A stretch of 64,000 nucleotides of DNA from Haliclona indistincta (Eukaryota; Porifera; Demospongiae; Haplosclerida; Chalinidae), in NCBI GenBank assembly GCA_964017065.1, contig OZ024784.1:4011152-4075151 (forward strand). Reading direction: 5' to 3'. The notes below the pieces were generated by a model. It saw only the letters and a list, made by a program, of their open reading frames with translations, had not been told where the DNA came from and ran no database searches. Positions within the stretch are counted from its first letter, which is position 1. Each line of letters opens with the position of its first letter. Positions 1-15,000 of this stretch are shown one piece after another. The position numbers and the translations under genes were made by a program.

Positions 1-3000
1 TAGCTGTACTGGTGAGCCGGTGTTCTCAGTATATGTAACATCAGCTGGACCAACAAACTGCAGCACAGGTGGATTATTGTTGATGATAGTGACTTCTACA
101 AAGAGGTCAAGATTCACTGAAGGGAAACGCCCATCAGCAACAGTGATTGTAATGACTCGCTCTCCAGGAAGAGGCTCCATGTTGTTTGATGACAGATACG
201 AGTATGTTAGCGAACGAAGAATAACCTGAAAATTGAGAAGTTAGTAGTTAGAAATTAGACTTTAATATTAGGCTTACCTGGTATACAGCTACTGTTGCTG
301 GTTGGTTGAAGGTGAGAGATGAGGATGAGTTGACACGTACTCCATTCATTACAGCACCGATAAATTCTCGGTCAGGTTCCCTGCTAGTGAGGGAGATGGT
401 GAGGTTGTACACCATACCATTCTGGTCATCATCAGAAAGTGTGATACCACTCTGTTCACCAACACTGAGCACTTCGTCTCCTCCTTCAATGAAGTTGAAA
501 CGAATAACATTAGACGACAGCTGAAGAGGGTTGTCGTTCCTCAGTATCACGATCACAATCACAGTTGATGCTGCATTGTGAACACCGTCATACACGGTAA
601 TGGTGACTGATCGATTCCCAGGCGTAGGCTCTAGAGCAGTGTTCTCATAGCTAGCAGACCTGATAAGACTCTCATAAATACTGGTACTAGCTTCTCCATA
701 CAGTCTAATCGATGTTGTAGTCTGTTCAACGGATGATACTTCAGACGGCAATGTAGCAGTGAGCTGTATGCTCTCGGAATCAAGAGCTCCATTGAGTGTG
801 ATGTTAACAGAGAGAAGATTACTGTCGTCAGCATCAGATATGCTGAGACCAGCAGCCTGTGCAAAGAGAAGCTGACCACTCTCTTCCTCGTAAGACAAGG
901 TAGTTGCGTTCTGGAGTAGAAGTTGAGGAGCGTTGTCATTAATGAGCATGACAGTTAGGTTGAGCTGTAGACCAGTGCAAGTCAGTCCCGTTTGAACTGG
1001 TGTGATCAGGATGTTGCGTAGTCCAGGAGTGGGTTCATCTTGTGCATTAGTGTATACTAATGACTGGAGCAGTTGCTGGTATACAGACACTGGAGCATCT
1101 CCTGTAATGGTGATGGTGTTATCTTGTGTACTAACAGAGACAGTGGGTGGAAGAGGTGAGCTGATGCCGATTGTTTCGTTCACTCCATCAGAAGTGCCGG
1201 ACAGCTGTATCAGAAGTTGCGAAAGACGTTGATGAGGTGGTAGGTCGGCATCTGAAATAGACAAGCCAGCAGCCTGTGCCACCATTAGGGGACTAGAGTT
1301 TTCTATGTACGTGGCTGACGTACTCTGTGAGTTTACAAGTGGACAGTTATCATCAATCAGCGTTACACTGATGTTGAGCTGAAGGACATTGCTGTATGAA
1401 GATCCATCCTGGACAACCATATTGACAGATCTCAATCCAGGAGCAGGCTCCTCTAGCCTGTTAATATAAGTAAGAGAGGAGAGTAGCTGTTGGTAGAATG
1501 CAGTTGAGGCACTACCAGTGATGTTGATAGCTAGCTGAAGATCTTGTTCGATGTAGTTCACTGTCAGTTGACCTAGTAGAGTAGCGTTCAGCATCAGGCC
1601 CTCTCCACACAGCTCCATGCAGGCAGGGTTACCAGCACAAACCATGTTAACATCATCATCTATATCACAGGTTGGTAGAGAGAATGATATGGCAGCCATC
1701 ATCAAAGGACTAGAGTCTGGGTCGATAACTTGCAATCCCTGGGCAATGAGCACATCACCAGACTCTTCTTGGTAAGAGGTTAGGGGATTGGAGATGAACA
1801 ATGTAGGAGCATTGTCATTGGAGTCAGTTACAGTGATCATGACCGGGACAGAGCTGGAGCGAGGAGGAGGGCTGCCACCATCTCTAGCTACTGCTGTAAG
1901 ACTGTAACTCTGGATAGTCTCAAAGTTGAGAGGACTAGTGACGGTAATAGCACCAGTCATACTGTTAATAGCAAACATGTTGTTAGCAGGCTCCAATGAG
2001 TAGGTTATCTCAGCATTGACTCCAAAATCACGATCAGTTGCTAACACTGTGACAACAGTAGTTCCCAAGGGTATTATTTCAGGTATAGTGACAGAATAGC
2101 TGGTTTCATTGAAAGATGGAGAGTTGTCATTTTCATCCTCCACTGTAATATAGACTTTAACATCGGAAGTACGGAGACCATCAAAAGCAGACACAGTGAC
2201 AGTACAAACTGATATCATCTCTCTGTCCAAGGGAATAATTTGAGAGAGGATTCCAGTAGAAGGGTTAATAGAGAAAGCATCAATGCATTGGCTGACTATA
2301 AGGTACGAGATAGTATCGCCATCACTATCAGTGGCTCTGATCTGTATATCATCAAAAAGTGAATTTTCTCGGACAACGATGGTGTAATTGTTCTGGACAA
2401 ACTGAGGAGCAGCATCATTCTCATTGAGCACATCAATCTGTACAGATGTAATTGAAGACATTGACGGGTTCCCTTGATCTTGAGCTGTGACCGAGAATGT
2501 ATGAGATGCCTGTGACTCGTGATCAACACTAGAAGACAAGGAGATCTCTCCAGAAGATGGATCGATGGTAAAGAAGGTGGTTCCCTCTATGCTAAACACT
2601 ATCATAGCATTGCTTCCAGAGTCGGCATCTGTTGCCTGTACACTGAGCACCACTGAATCAACAGCCGCCTGTTCAGATACATTAGCTGTGTAAGGAGTGC
2701 CCAGGAAGACAGGGCTGTTATCGTTAATGTCTTCCACCTCCACGGTCATCTCAGCTGATGAAGACAGAGAAGGAGACCCTGTGTCAGTAGCAATGATGAA
2801 GAATACATACTGTCTGGTCTGTTCATAGTCGAGTGAGTCTGACACGCGAAGAGCTCCAGTTGTGTGATTAATCTGGAACGGGAAAGAGGAGGACATGATG
2901 TCTCCTGAAGACATTCCAGATCCAGCGTTGGGAGTGAGAAAATTGGTTTCTTGAAGAGAGTACCTGACTCGTGAATTGGCACTAGAACGATCCAAGTCAT

Positions 3001-6000
3001 TGGCTGATGCTGTGAAGATAACAGAACCAGAAGAAATGTCTTCAAGTGTTGACACCAAGTATGTTGATTGATTGAACATCGGAGCATTGTCATTGATATC
3101 AACGATTGATACGCTGACTATAGCAGTTGAGCTTTGCATGTGGTTACCATCAGAATCCACTGCCATCACTGTCAGGTTAACGACACTAGGTAGCTGTTCA
3201 GCATCGAGTTGAGCGGTGGTCAGTACCACTCCAGTTAGTGGGTTAATAGAGAAGTAGTTGCTAGTTCCTACAATACTGTAGGAAATGGTGGTCTGGCTAT
3301 GCACATCAGGGTCAGTAGCATCTACTGTCACGCCTACACTAGTGCCTGATATTTGGTTCTCCAGCACTGAACCAAAGTAAACAGCTTGACTGAACACTGG
3401 TGGCTGGTCATTCAGCGCTAATACTGTGATGGTAGATTCAGCAACATTGCTAAGAGCAAACTCTCCATTTGTTCCGCTAGTGAAGATCTGGAAAAGAATG
3501 TTTCTTGGACCTGGCATTGGCTCTGGTTCAGTGTTTATAAACTGCACAGATCTCAGCAGATCCTCGTATACGGTAAGTTGCTGCAAACCGACATACGTTA
3601 CTGCTACAGCTGTTCCGGGAATAGAGTGTGTGACCATCTCCAACAAAGGATTGCTGGGCAGCATATAGTCATCCCCAAGATGTATCTGAGGGATAATGAT
3701 GGAGAGATTGGTAGCCATGATAGAATCAATGTCCATGATAGAGACTTGAGGGGAAACAACCTGTTAGTTAGAAAGTGAACATAAAGAATTCAAAGACTTT
3801 TGTTTACGCACCATTACGGCAGAGTCTCCTTCGGTAAAATTAACAGAAAAGTTGACACCAGCAATCAGTGATCCACTAAGGTCTAGCACAGGAGCATCAT
3901 CAACTGAGTCAAAGGTGACTCGTACTAGCGCAGCTTGACTAGAATCACCGAACGAGTCAACTACAGTGAACACTACCACTCGAGCGGTGGAGAATGTCCT
4001 AGAGATAAAATAACACTCACAATAAAATTTAAATGGAGATAGGATCTCACGTTTCACTGGTAGTAAAGTAGGACACTGATCTGAGTGCTTCCTGAAATAC
4101 AGCAAGCGGTGCTGCTGTTTGTCCTTCCACAGCTTGCAGAGTGAGTGAGCCTGGAGACACCAGCACTCTCAGTTGTTCCTGATCATAGCTACCGATAGTG
4201 ATGTTCTCCATCACAGTAGCATCATTCAGTAGAACAACAGCAGTGGACAGCAAAGTTGAATCAACATCTAACATAAAATGAAATAAACAGTCATGAATCA
4301 AACACACGTACACACACACCTTGTATTGTTAGTCCAGGTGCTAGTATCAAAGGATCTGTTTGACCCTCACTATATACCACCATCTTGTCCAAGGTACCGT
4401 TAGCATCAAGGGACACACGAGGAGGGTCGTTGACCTGCCTAATGCCTACATAAGCCCCAGCAGGAGTAGAGTTGAAGACACCATCGTTGATGATGAAAGC
4501 AATGCGTCGTGGGTGAGTGGTAGGTTGTTCAGCCACATTCCAGTACCTGGAGTGAGGAGCATAAATATTAGAGAAATAAACGACTGTAACCTTACCTCAC
4601 TGTCCTCAGCACGGCAGTGTAGTCAGCATGACTACCTGACCCATTCAGTGACAGTCGATGAGAAGATACTGTACCAGATATACCAGATGAGAGCACCACT
4701 GAGAGCCTCTCCTCGGCTCCATCACCGGGATTAGCTAGTTCAATGAATGCTGACTGTATTATGCTGTCTCCAACATCAGAATCAGTGATAGTGAGAGAGG
4801 CATCAGTCAAAGGTACAGCTGGGCCTCCCTCCTCAAATATAGTAACAAAGCTGCCTGGAGCAGGATTGATAGTAACTCCTGTAAACTCTGGAGCTGAGGG
4901 GCTGACAGAGGAAGTATTTCTGGTGTCTAGGAATATCACAGGAGCATTGTCATTGATGGGACTGACACTGATGGTGAATGTAGCTATCGTTGAATTAGCC
5001 TCTCCACTGAACACTTGATACAGCACTCTACGCTGCATGAGCTCGGGCTCGTCTGACAGATCTTGGTACATGATAGATGACAGAGCAGCTTCGTACTCTG
5101 AAAGTGCCCTCAATCCAGAAAACTCCAATCTACTGGTGCCATTCCCAGACACCAGTAAATCAATGCCTACTGGAACCAGAAGTGTTCCAGGAGCACCTTC
5201 ATCAGCGATCTCAACACGAGCACTATCCAAACTTGGATCAGGGTCTGTGTCAGTGATAGCAATGTTGGTAGCTAGAGTAATACGTGTCTGAGGCTCAGTT
5301 AGAGTAGCTTCACTTGGGACCAGGGATATCACAGGATCATTGTCATCGGTATCAATCACTGTCACGAACACCTGCGCAGTGTCATGTGCTAGGAATCCAG
5401 GATTGCGAACAGTCACATTGAACGAGTGAAACTCACTCTCCTCTCTGTCGATAGGCATGCTTGTTCTCACTACACCAGCTGCATCTACAGTAAACTGGCT
5501 AGTACCATCCACTGCAAACACAAGCTGAGAGTGGATGCTAGAGTCAATGTCTTCAGCAAACACAGTCACCACTGCTGTGCCCAAAGGCACTCCTTCACTA
5601 ACTGTTCCATTATACGAGCTCTGGTTGAACTGAGGAACATGGTCGTTACTGTCGCCTACTGCTATCTCCACCACAGCCATTCCTCCACTGTCACTACCAA
5701 CGTAGTTAAGATCAACAACACGAACAGAAAGATTATAGAATTGACTCTCCTCAAAATTGAGCATGCCGATCAGCGTGATTGTCCCGTTAACTGATATTGC
5801 AAAGAGACCGTCTTGGTTCCCAGCAGTAATAGAGAATTGCATCTGACTGACAGTGAATCGATCACCATCGTTTGCTTGCAACTGTATCACTGTATATCCT
5901 ACACTGGCGTTCTCTGGAACCCCAGCGGTGTAAAGAGGCTGATCAAAGATTGGTTGTTGGTCATTTACTGGCGTCAAAGTGATTTGAGTGAATGAGATAG

Positions 6001-9000
6001 AACTTATGCTAGCATCATAGATCTCCATAGCTACGAACTTCCTCCTCATGAACTCATTCTCTGAGAGCTCATCGCTAGTGTGTTGATAACGCAATCTTCT
6101 CACTACTTCCTCATAGCTTGAACGAGAAGCACTTCCAGAGACTCGTAGCATAGTGGATGAGAGCTGAGTCATTGTGAGACTAGATGAGATATTAGTGTCT
6201 ATGAGGAAGATTCTGTCAAACTGTCCAGGAGAGAGAATATACACTTGTAGCTGCACCACAGGATCTTCCCTTCCATCCTCATCCTCGATCATCATTTCTG
6301 CTGTGACCAGAGGCACACCAGGACTTCCCTCACGATAATCAGTAACATAGTTATCTGCTGGAGGGTCGGCCACAATCCGAGGAGCAAAGTCATTGAATGT
6401 GACTAAAGTGATGGTAGTGGTTGAGATGGGACCAGTCAGATGGAACTCCTGAGCTCTAAAAGTGACTAGCTTGGATGAGGGGTTTGGTTCACTGGCTGGA
6501 TTAGAATACTGAAGCTGTCGTATAACTGATACGTAGGCTTCTATTGGTGCCTGTCCAACGAGTGATATGTTATGCAGTGAGACTCGCTGTAGAGTGATGC
6601 CAGATGGAAGAGAGAATCCTGATGGAAAACCAATGCTTTCACCATCATCAAGAGGGTTTGATACCCACACTCTTACAGCTGTGAGCTGCTGAACTGCAAC
6701 AGCTGTGTCTTGATCGCTAATAACCAGATCAGGTGAAGTGAGCAGGACAGGTGACCCACGCTCTGTGAATTGGGTTTGGTAATCATTCCCTGCATCGGGA
6801 CCATTCAGATCTATAACCGGTGCAAACTGGTTCAGTAGGGTCATCTCAATAGTCTGAGTAAGAACATTGCTAGGCATCTGACCATCAGTGACGAATAGTG
6901 ACACCATTCGTGATTCAGGTGATGGATTACTGATCAGGTTGATGTATCTGACATCATCAATAGCCGACTCATAGACAGTGATAGGATAGCTGCCTTCAAG
7001 AGTTAGTACACGAGCATTATCACTCTGAGTGATAGAGCCAGGGAAAGAGGATGGAGAAAGTTGCAAAAATTCAAAGCAACCGTTGCTGCATGTTGAAGCA
7101 TCTGTGGTGTCTTCACAGAAACATGTATTGGCAGTAATGTTCATTGCATCAGGAGTAAGCAGCATAATAGTAGCATTGGTGAGATTCTGGAAGGTGTCTG
7201 GATCACTAATAGAGATACTGTTGAAAGGATTAACAGAGACTTGTCCTTCAGTGAAAGAGACAGTTTGAGGTTCAGTATCGATCGATGGAGGTCTATCATT
7301 AGTGTCAACAACAAATATAGTCACATCAGCAGCATCGAACATTCCTGAACTATCCCGGACTATAACAAGGAAGTTCACAGGTGAAGTGACAGTTTCAAAA
7401 TCAATTTCACTGCTGACAAAGATAAGACCACTCTGTGGTTGTATGGCAAGATAGTTGGGTAGAGCTACACCATCTAGACTGTACATTAGTCTACCAGCAT
7501 CAAGTGAGTCAGGATCGTCAGCCATCACTTGCAGTACTGATGTACCAGGACTAGAGTTCTCTGGTATGTGACGTGTGTAGCGGTCCTGTTGAAATTTGGG
7601 CTCATTGTCATTCACGTCTCCAACCATCACCACCACTGAAGCTAGGCTTGTTAGTCCACTTGGATCAATGGCTCTCACACTAATGGCATACATAGCCACT
7701 TGCTCTCTGTCCAGAGAAGTCCTGGTCATTATCACACCAGATGTGCTGTTGATCTCAAACAGGTCAGTATAGTTGAGCAACGAATAGGAAACCAAGTTCA
7801 CGGGAGCAGGCAGCAATTCTACTTCTCCAGATCCAACTGCTGAACCAACATCCTCCTCACAAACAGTCTGATCGTCTTCCACTGCAAGAACTTCAACTAC
7901 AAACATTCCAGGAGAGCCGTTCTCTATCACTTGAGCCTTGTACTCGGTACGATTGAAACTTGGTGGTCTGTCATTTAGTGGAAGCACATTGACATTGACA
8001 ATAGCGAACCCACTGAGCGATGGATTTCCTAAATCATAGGCTCTTACTGTAAGCTGATAGGAACAAATCTCTTCAAAATCAAGATCAACTAGAGTAGAGA
8101 CTACACCACTAGTGTTGTCAACAACAAATCTTTTTGTGTAGTTGAGAAGTTGATAGCGAATCTCGCTGTTACTACCAGAATCCATATCTGTCGCAGAGAC
8201 ATTGACAATAGAGAATCCAGCAGCATTCTCTGTTACTGAGCCAGTGTAGGTAGAGTTGGTAAATTCAGGAGCATTATCGTTGGCGTCGATGATGGTGATA
8301 GTGATGGAGGTAGAAGCTGACATGGCAGGTGAACCCATATCAGTAGCAACTACAGTGATGGTGTGTACAGGCATCAGCAGCTCGTAATCAAGAGGCTCTT
8401 CAACATAGACCTGTCCTGTCAAAGAGTTGACACCAAACAGGGAAAGAAGACTGTTGCCGAGTCTATATCTGATAGCAGCATTGCTACCAGCATCAGCATC
8501 GCTAGCCATTACTGTTAGAACAGGGAAACCAGAGGGCGTGTTCTCTAAGACAGAGCCTGTGTAGCTAGTCTGGTTGAACACTGGTTTATTATCATTCTCG
8601 TCCAAAAGTCTAACCCTTACAAGACTAGTGTTGGAGCGCTGAGGAGTACCGCCATCCCTGGCAGTAACTGTGAACTCAATGACCTCTTGTTCTTCTCTGT
8701 CGAGTGGGCGAGCAGTGTGTATATCTCCTGTAACATTGTCAATAATGAAATCACTGTTGGAAATGGAGTAGGTGATTTGTGCATTAGACGATGAATCGTA
8801 GTCGACTGCAAAAACACGCACAACAAATTCAGACTGTCTATTTTCGTTCACGTCAGCTTCGTAAAGAGAAGAGTTGAACTGAGGCGTGTTGTCATTCACA
8901 TCAAGAACTGTGATGATGAAAACTCCCGTTGAACTCTGACCTCCAAGATCAGTCACCTCTACAGTCAGGGAGTATACTGGGTTGACAGGAGCATCAGCAT

Positions 9001-12000
9001 CCAATGGAGCAGCCACAGTGATGTCTCCTTCAACAAGCACATTGAAGAGAGAAGAACCATTACCGCCCACAGACGAAAAGGTAACACTATTTGAAGGAAG
9101 ATCAGGGTCTACAGCTCTGATGGTTTCGATCACTTCACCTGTCATGGCTTGCTCTGAAACTGAGAGAGAGAATTGTGTTGATGGAGCAAACTGAGGTATA
9201 TTGTCATTCATATCCAAAACAGACACGATGAGAATGGTAGTAGCATTTCGTGAAGGAGAGCCCATGTCTTTGGCTAGAATAGTAAGTGAGTATGATGGGT
9301 ATTCTTCTCTGTCTAGTGATGTTGTAGTAACAAGCAACCCTGATGTTGGGTTTATCTGGAATCGACTTATTCCTGATGCAGGATTTGATTGAATTATGCT
9401 GTACTGTACAATGCCAGGAGCTCCACTGTCTTGATCCACTGCAGATACCGTGGTAACGGTAGTGTTAGAAGGAGCATTCTCAAACACTGAAAGAGACGAG
9501 CTAGGAGCAAAGACAGGCGTGTGATCATTGATCAACTGAATCTCCATTTGACACACAGCCACATTGCTGTAAGCCATTCCATCAGATACTGAAATGTGAA
9601 TCATACGAACGCCTGGCGTTGGCTCTTCCTCTAGATTAGCATATGTCAGAGTGGTTATGAGGTGCTCTACAAATGAAGTCGATGTATCGTTAGGTATTAT
9701 GATATACTCAGGCTGAGTTGGAGAAGGAAGAGAGATGGAAGAGTCAGTGGATCGAATAACCTCACTATTACCATCAAGTGGATTATCAATGGTAACTCTG
9801 ACCCTAGTAACAACAGAACTAGCATCATTGTCTGTTATCAGTACATTAGCAGAAGTGATCTCCACAGGCGAGCCGTTCTCAATGAATATAGTGGAATAAC
9901 CTGTACCACTTGATGTTGAGTCAAGATCAAGACTGGGCTCATCATTGTTGAGAAAGATTGTAATACGTGAATACACAGCTGGACTGATGTCTATACCATC
10001 ACTAGCCATTATCTGCAACACCCTGATACCAGTGCTGGGCTCCTCAGCCTCGTTCTGGTACTGTAGTGTTCTTAGAACATCAACAAAGTCGCTAATAGGC
10101 AGCATTGAGAAATCAACTGGGGCAAGAATAAAGCTGTTGCCTGTTTCATTAAAGGAGAAAGAAGTGCCTGTTGTCTCCACCACCACTTTCTCATTGCTGC
10201 CATCAGGCCTAGAGGAGAAGGTGATGTTGATGAAAGCTAGCTCAGTACTATCTACATCAGTGATTGTCAAATTTTGAGAGACTGCAGCAACTAGATCGTC
10301 CACATCTTCTTCAAAGCTAGTCTGGAAATCAGACCCTGGTGCTGGTCCATTGAGATCAACCACAGGAAAGTCATTGACTCCACCAATAAACAAGTTAGTC
10401 TGCACTGGAGCACTGAAACTGATTCCATCGAACAGAGTGAAGGAGATCACACGAGTACCAGCTGTTGGGTTGCCTTGGCGGGAATTTTGATAGCTTAGAC
10501 TCATCAATACAGCAGCATAGTTAGCAATACTCTCCTCTCCAGTAAGACTGAGTATATTCTCAGTAGAGTCAGTAGTTGTGGTGCTCGTGATCCCTACTCC
10601 CACTGGGATAGTGACTGAAAGAGTTTCGTTGTCACCATCGGGAGCATCAAATGCTATTCTAGCTGAGACGAGTGTGGTATTATCGCTGTCAGTAATAGCG
10701 GCAGAGGTAAGTATCTGCACTGTGCCATCTCCCTCAGAATATTCTAGATTAGCTGACACAATGTCGAGCTCAGGAGGATCATTCACGAATCGGAAAGTAA
10801 TGCTAGACTGAGCCATGTTACTCATGCGTGGTCCAAAGTCCTCATCGAGCACAAGAACCGTCACTGTTCTTGAGGTTCCATTGGGCTCATCGGCAAGATT
10901 ATTGTACGTAAGAGTACGCAAAACGGATTCAAATTCTGAGAGAATAAATCTTCCTCTAACTCTTAGAGTGTGATTTGTAAAACTTTGTGACATGCCATCA
11001 GGGACATTGCTAACTTCTAGTACTTCTTGTCCAGCTGGCTGCATAGGATCAGTGATCTCAGCGACTATCTCATATGTGAAAGCCAGTAGATCAACATCAG
11101 TTAGTGTGAGTCCTGTCTCGTTGACAATGGAAGCTGGGCCTGCTTCTTCTACATATGTAGCAACATAGTTCACACCAGAATCTCCATTAAGCCTTAGAAC
11201 AGGTGCGCCGTCATTGCTGGGGATGATAGTAATGTTGAGAGTGATGGGAATGCAGTTAAAGGTGCCATCACTGACTGTGTAGTCAAGATCGTATGAGCTC
11301 TGACGTGGCTCATCAAAAGCTACCACCATTATCAAGGAGTTGAGGAAGGTCTCGTACACATCAACTGACATGACTCCATCAGCAAAGAGACGTCTACTGG
11401 TGTAGTTGTAGGAATAACTAACAGGAGGTTCTGATAGAGAAGAGTACAGGTAAGCGCCGCATCCTATTACACAGTTGATGTCAATGTCAGAAGCAGTGGT
11501 TGGACTTAGTACAAGAAGGTGCATACGACCAGTGAAGAAATCAGTAGCAGGAGGAAACAGTCCATTGACTGGTCGACCACCAAGATAGAGCCTGCCATTG
11601 TTGTCTACAGGCTGTAGTATTTCAGTAGTCGAGAAAGCCTCACCATCAATATACACAATCAACTGTGACATAGATGAAGATATTGGTTTATTGACTACAG
11701 CCAGATGGTGCCAAGAGTTGGCAATGAGGCTACATGCTCCATCTACTGCAACACTTTGTTGAGTACCGTTAGCAAAGTAGAGAAGCATGAGCGAGCCACT
11801 GTCACAGATTGCTCCGTATGCAACATAACCAGAGTCAGACACTTGGGCATATATGGTAGATGGTCCAGTGTTTGGTGTGTACCACACCCATAGCATTATT
11901 GTAAGAGCATTACCGTTCAGTGATGGGAAAGAGTTAGCACTGATAGCATATGCAAACTGACCATTAGCTGCATCAAAAACTAGCATGTCATCTTGTCCTG

Positions 12001-15000
12001 TGGGTTCTGCCAGTCCACCAAAAGGAGTGTAACTGATGTCAGAGTCAGGCGGTAGAAGATTCTGCCTGTTTGAAAACTGGCAAGCCTGGAGCTTCCTCTG
12101 CTTGTTCTCCAGAGAACAGTCATAAGGACGAGAGTTAGTGGTAGGGAGAAAGGGATGACTTGGCTCAAGAGGGGAAGGATGAATAAACTCTACAATGGCA
12201 TCATAAATACTGGTGAAATTTCTACCATCAGTATCAATAATTCTGGCACCAATAGCAAGAGGAATTCGACTGGTTCCCTCAGTAAATGTGATGGATGGAT
12301 TGCTGAAATTCACAATGGGAGCATTATCATTAAGATTGATGAGGCCTATACTGAAGTTGAAAGTACTACGGAGACCAGGTGTAGCAGCAGAGTTCACAGC
12401 AACCAATACGATTGCATATGAAGTCTGCTGTTCGAAATCAAGAGGTCCATTGACTGTCACCTCGCCATTATTGCTCACAGCTAGATTAGCTGCATCACCG
12501 TCCAGTTGTAATGTTACTACAGCATTGGTGCCTATGTCAGGATCACTAACTGCAAACCTAGCCACTAGAGTCCCAGGTGGACTATTTTCAGGTATCGGAC
12601 TGTTAAGGAAAAGCTGTTGAATTACAGGAGGATTGTCATTACGATCAAGAACAGTCACACTCAGAATAACATTCGAGCTCAGTGATGGAACACCACCATC
12701 ACTCACCCGCACGTCCAGTTGATAAGAAGCTGTTGTCTCTCTGTCAACAGATCCCGACAGGGTCACCAGCCCGGTAGACGAGTCAATTGTAAATGGTGAG
12801 CCGACAGTTACTAGAGAATATGTTAGTTGAGCATTGCTAGTGGTGTCATCATCAGTGGCAGCTACAAAGATCAGTTCAGTCCCAGCAGGAGAATTCTCTT
12901 CTATGTCTGCAGAGTACATGTTCTGAGAAAAGACAGGTTGGTTGTCGTTAATATCTAGCACTGTAATTTCTACATTTGCTGTGGATGATAGAGGAGTTTC
13001 TCCACAGTCAGTAGCTCTGATAGTGAGAGTGTAAAAATTTTCAGATTCTCGGTCAAGTTCTACCATGGTTTGAATTGCTCCAGAGTGCATGTCGATTGTG
13101 AAATTGTGCTGGCCAGATCCTCCAATAATGTAATACTTAATCTGAGCATTGGGAGTCGAGACATCATCTGCATCTGAAGCTGTCACTTGCAATACCAGAG
13201 TAGCCATGTCTCCTGACCCTACAAGCTGTCCTCCACTACCCATGCTGGGTCCCGTCTCATTAACTGGTGTGAAGCTTTCTGCGATCTCCACAGTAAAAAT
13301 AGCTTGTGAAAACATTGGAGCATTGTCGTTCTCATCAGAAACTGTAATGGTAACAACTGCCGTGGTATTTTGCCCAGAAGGATTGTACGGGTTAAAAGCT
13401 ATAGTGTCAAGGTGGTATACAGCTTGCTGTTCTCGGTCTAAGATTAAACTGTTAGAAACTGTTATCACGCCTGTAGCACTGTCCAGCATAAATGGTGAAT
13501 TGTCAATGTTAGTGATGTGAAAGTTGACAGCTGCATTGGAACCAGTATCAGCATCACTTGCACTGAGGGTGAGCACATGACTTCCATTAGGTGAGTTCTC
13601 CACAATACTTGCCATGAGTGCACTAGTAAATACGGGTGGATTATCATTCACATCAACAACGGCTATGTTCACTGTAGTAGAAGCTTCTAGTTGGGGAGTT
13701 CCTGAGTCAGACACGGACACATTCAGCTGGTATTGTTGACTGCTTTCATAGTCAAGTGTTGATGCAATGATGATATCTCCAGAGGATGAATTGATTGAAA
13801 ACTTTCCTTCTTCATTACCAGCAGTGATGCTAAAGACTAGTAGAGAATTCTCTCCGATATCCTCATCGATGACACTTGGTTGTAAAATCACTGTACCACT
13901 AGGCATGTCTTCTCTTGCTGACGTGTTGTATGTAGATTGAGAAAACATAGGCGCATTGTCATTTGTATCGTTAATCATCACAGTAACAGTGACACTAGTT
14001 GACTCAGCTGGATTGCCACCATCAGTAGCAAGAACAACAACAGAGTAGCTGGCCTGTGATTCTCTATCGAACACAGCATTAGAAGAGACAGCTCCAGTGA
14101 TACGATCTATTACAAACAACTCAACCTCACTGTTGTGAGGTGTAATACTTGAGATGCTGTAAGTAATATTGCCATTGGATGTTGAGTCTTCATCTGTTGC
14201 TCTTACAGTTCCTACAAGCATTGACGCAGGTTCATTCTCAGCTATGAAGAAGTTGTACTGTTGTTGGTCAAACACAGGAGCATTGTCATTAATGTCTGTC
14301 AGTGTAATACTCAGCATAGCCATTCCAAGCATTGTATTGCTCTCACTAGCCATAAGCACTAGGTTATACAGTTGCCTGGTCTCATAGTCAAGTTGCCTAA
14401 AAACAACTATTACTCCACTAGTTCTGCCAATAGTGAAATCACTTGCTCCTGGACCACTGATTGAATAAGTGAACGGAGTTTGATCGGCATCTGTGGCTAG
14501 CACAGTGAGGACAGTGGTACCAACAGATAGGTCCTCTGGAATGGTCACCTGGTAGCTGGTATTTTCAAACACTGGAGAATCTTCACTGACGTTAAAGACC
14601 ATTATACGAACCTGAGTCTGTGATTCAAGCTGTCCATCTGATGCAATAACCGTTAGATCAAAATCTCGATCCTCGGCAACATCAAAATCAAGCATAGACA
14701 CGAGTGAAATGCTACCATTAGATGGACTAATCTCAAACAAACCCTTCTCATTACCATCCACAATTGAGTATTGCACTATACTGTTGTCAGAGCAAGTTGT
14801 ATTGTCAATCATCATTGTACCATTGCACTGGTCTATTCCACATGTATCGGAGTCTGTAGCACTGACAGTTAAGAAGACTGTGTTGATCGGGTATGTCTCA
14901 GGAAGGACCATCATGTAGTCAGGTTCCTCAAACTGAGGGGCAGCTTCATTGTCATTCAGTATGTTGATTGTCACAGATGAAAAACCAAATCTATTGCCAC

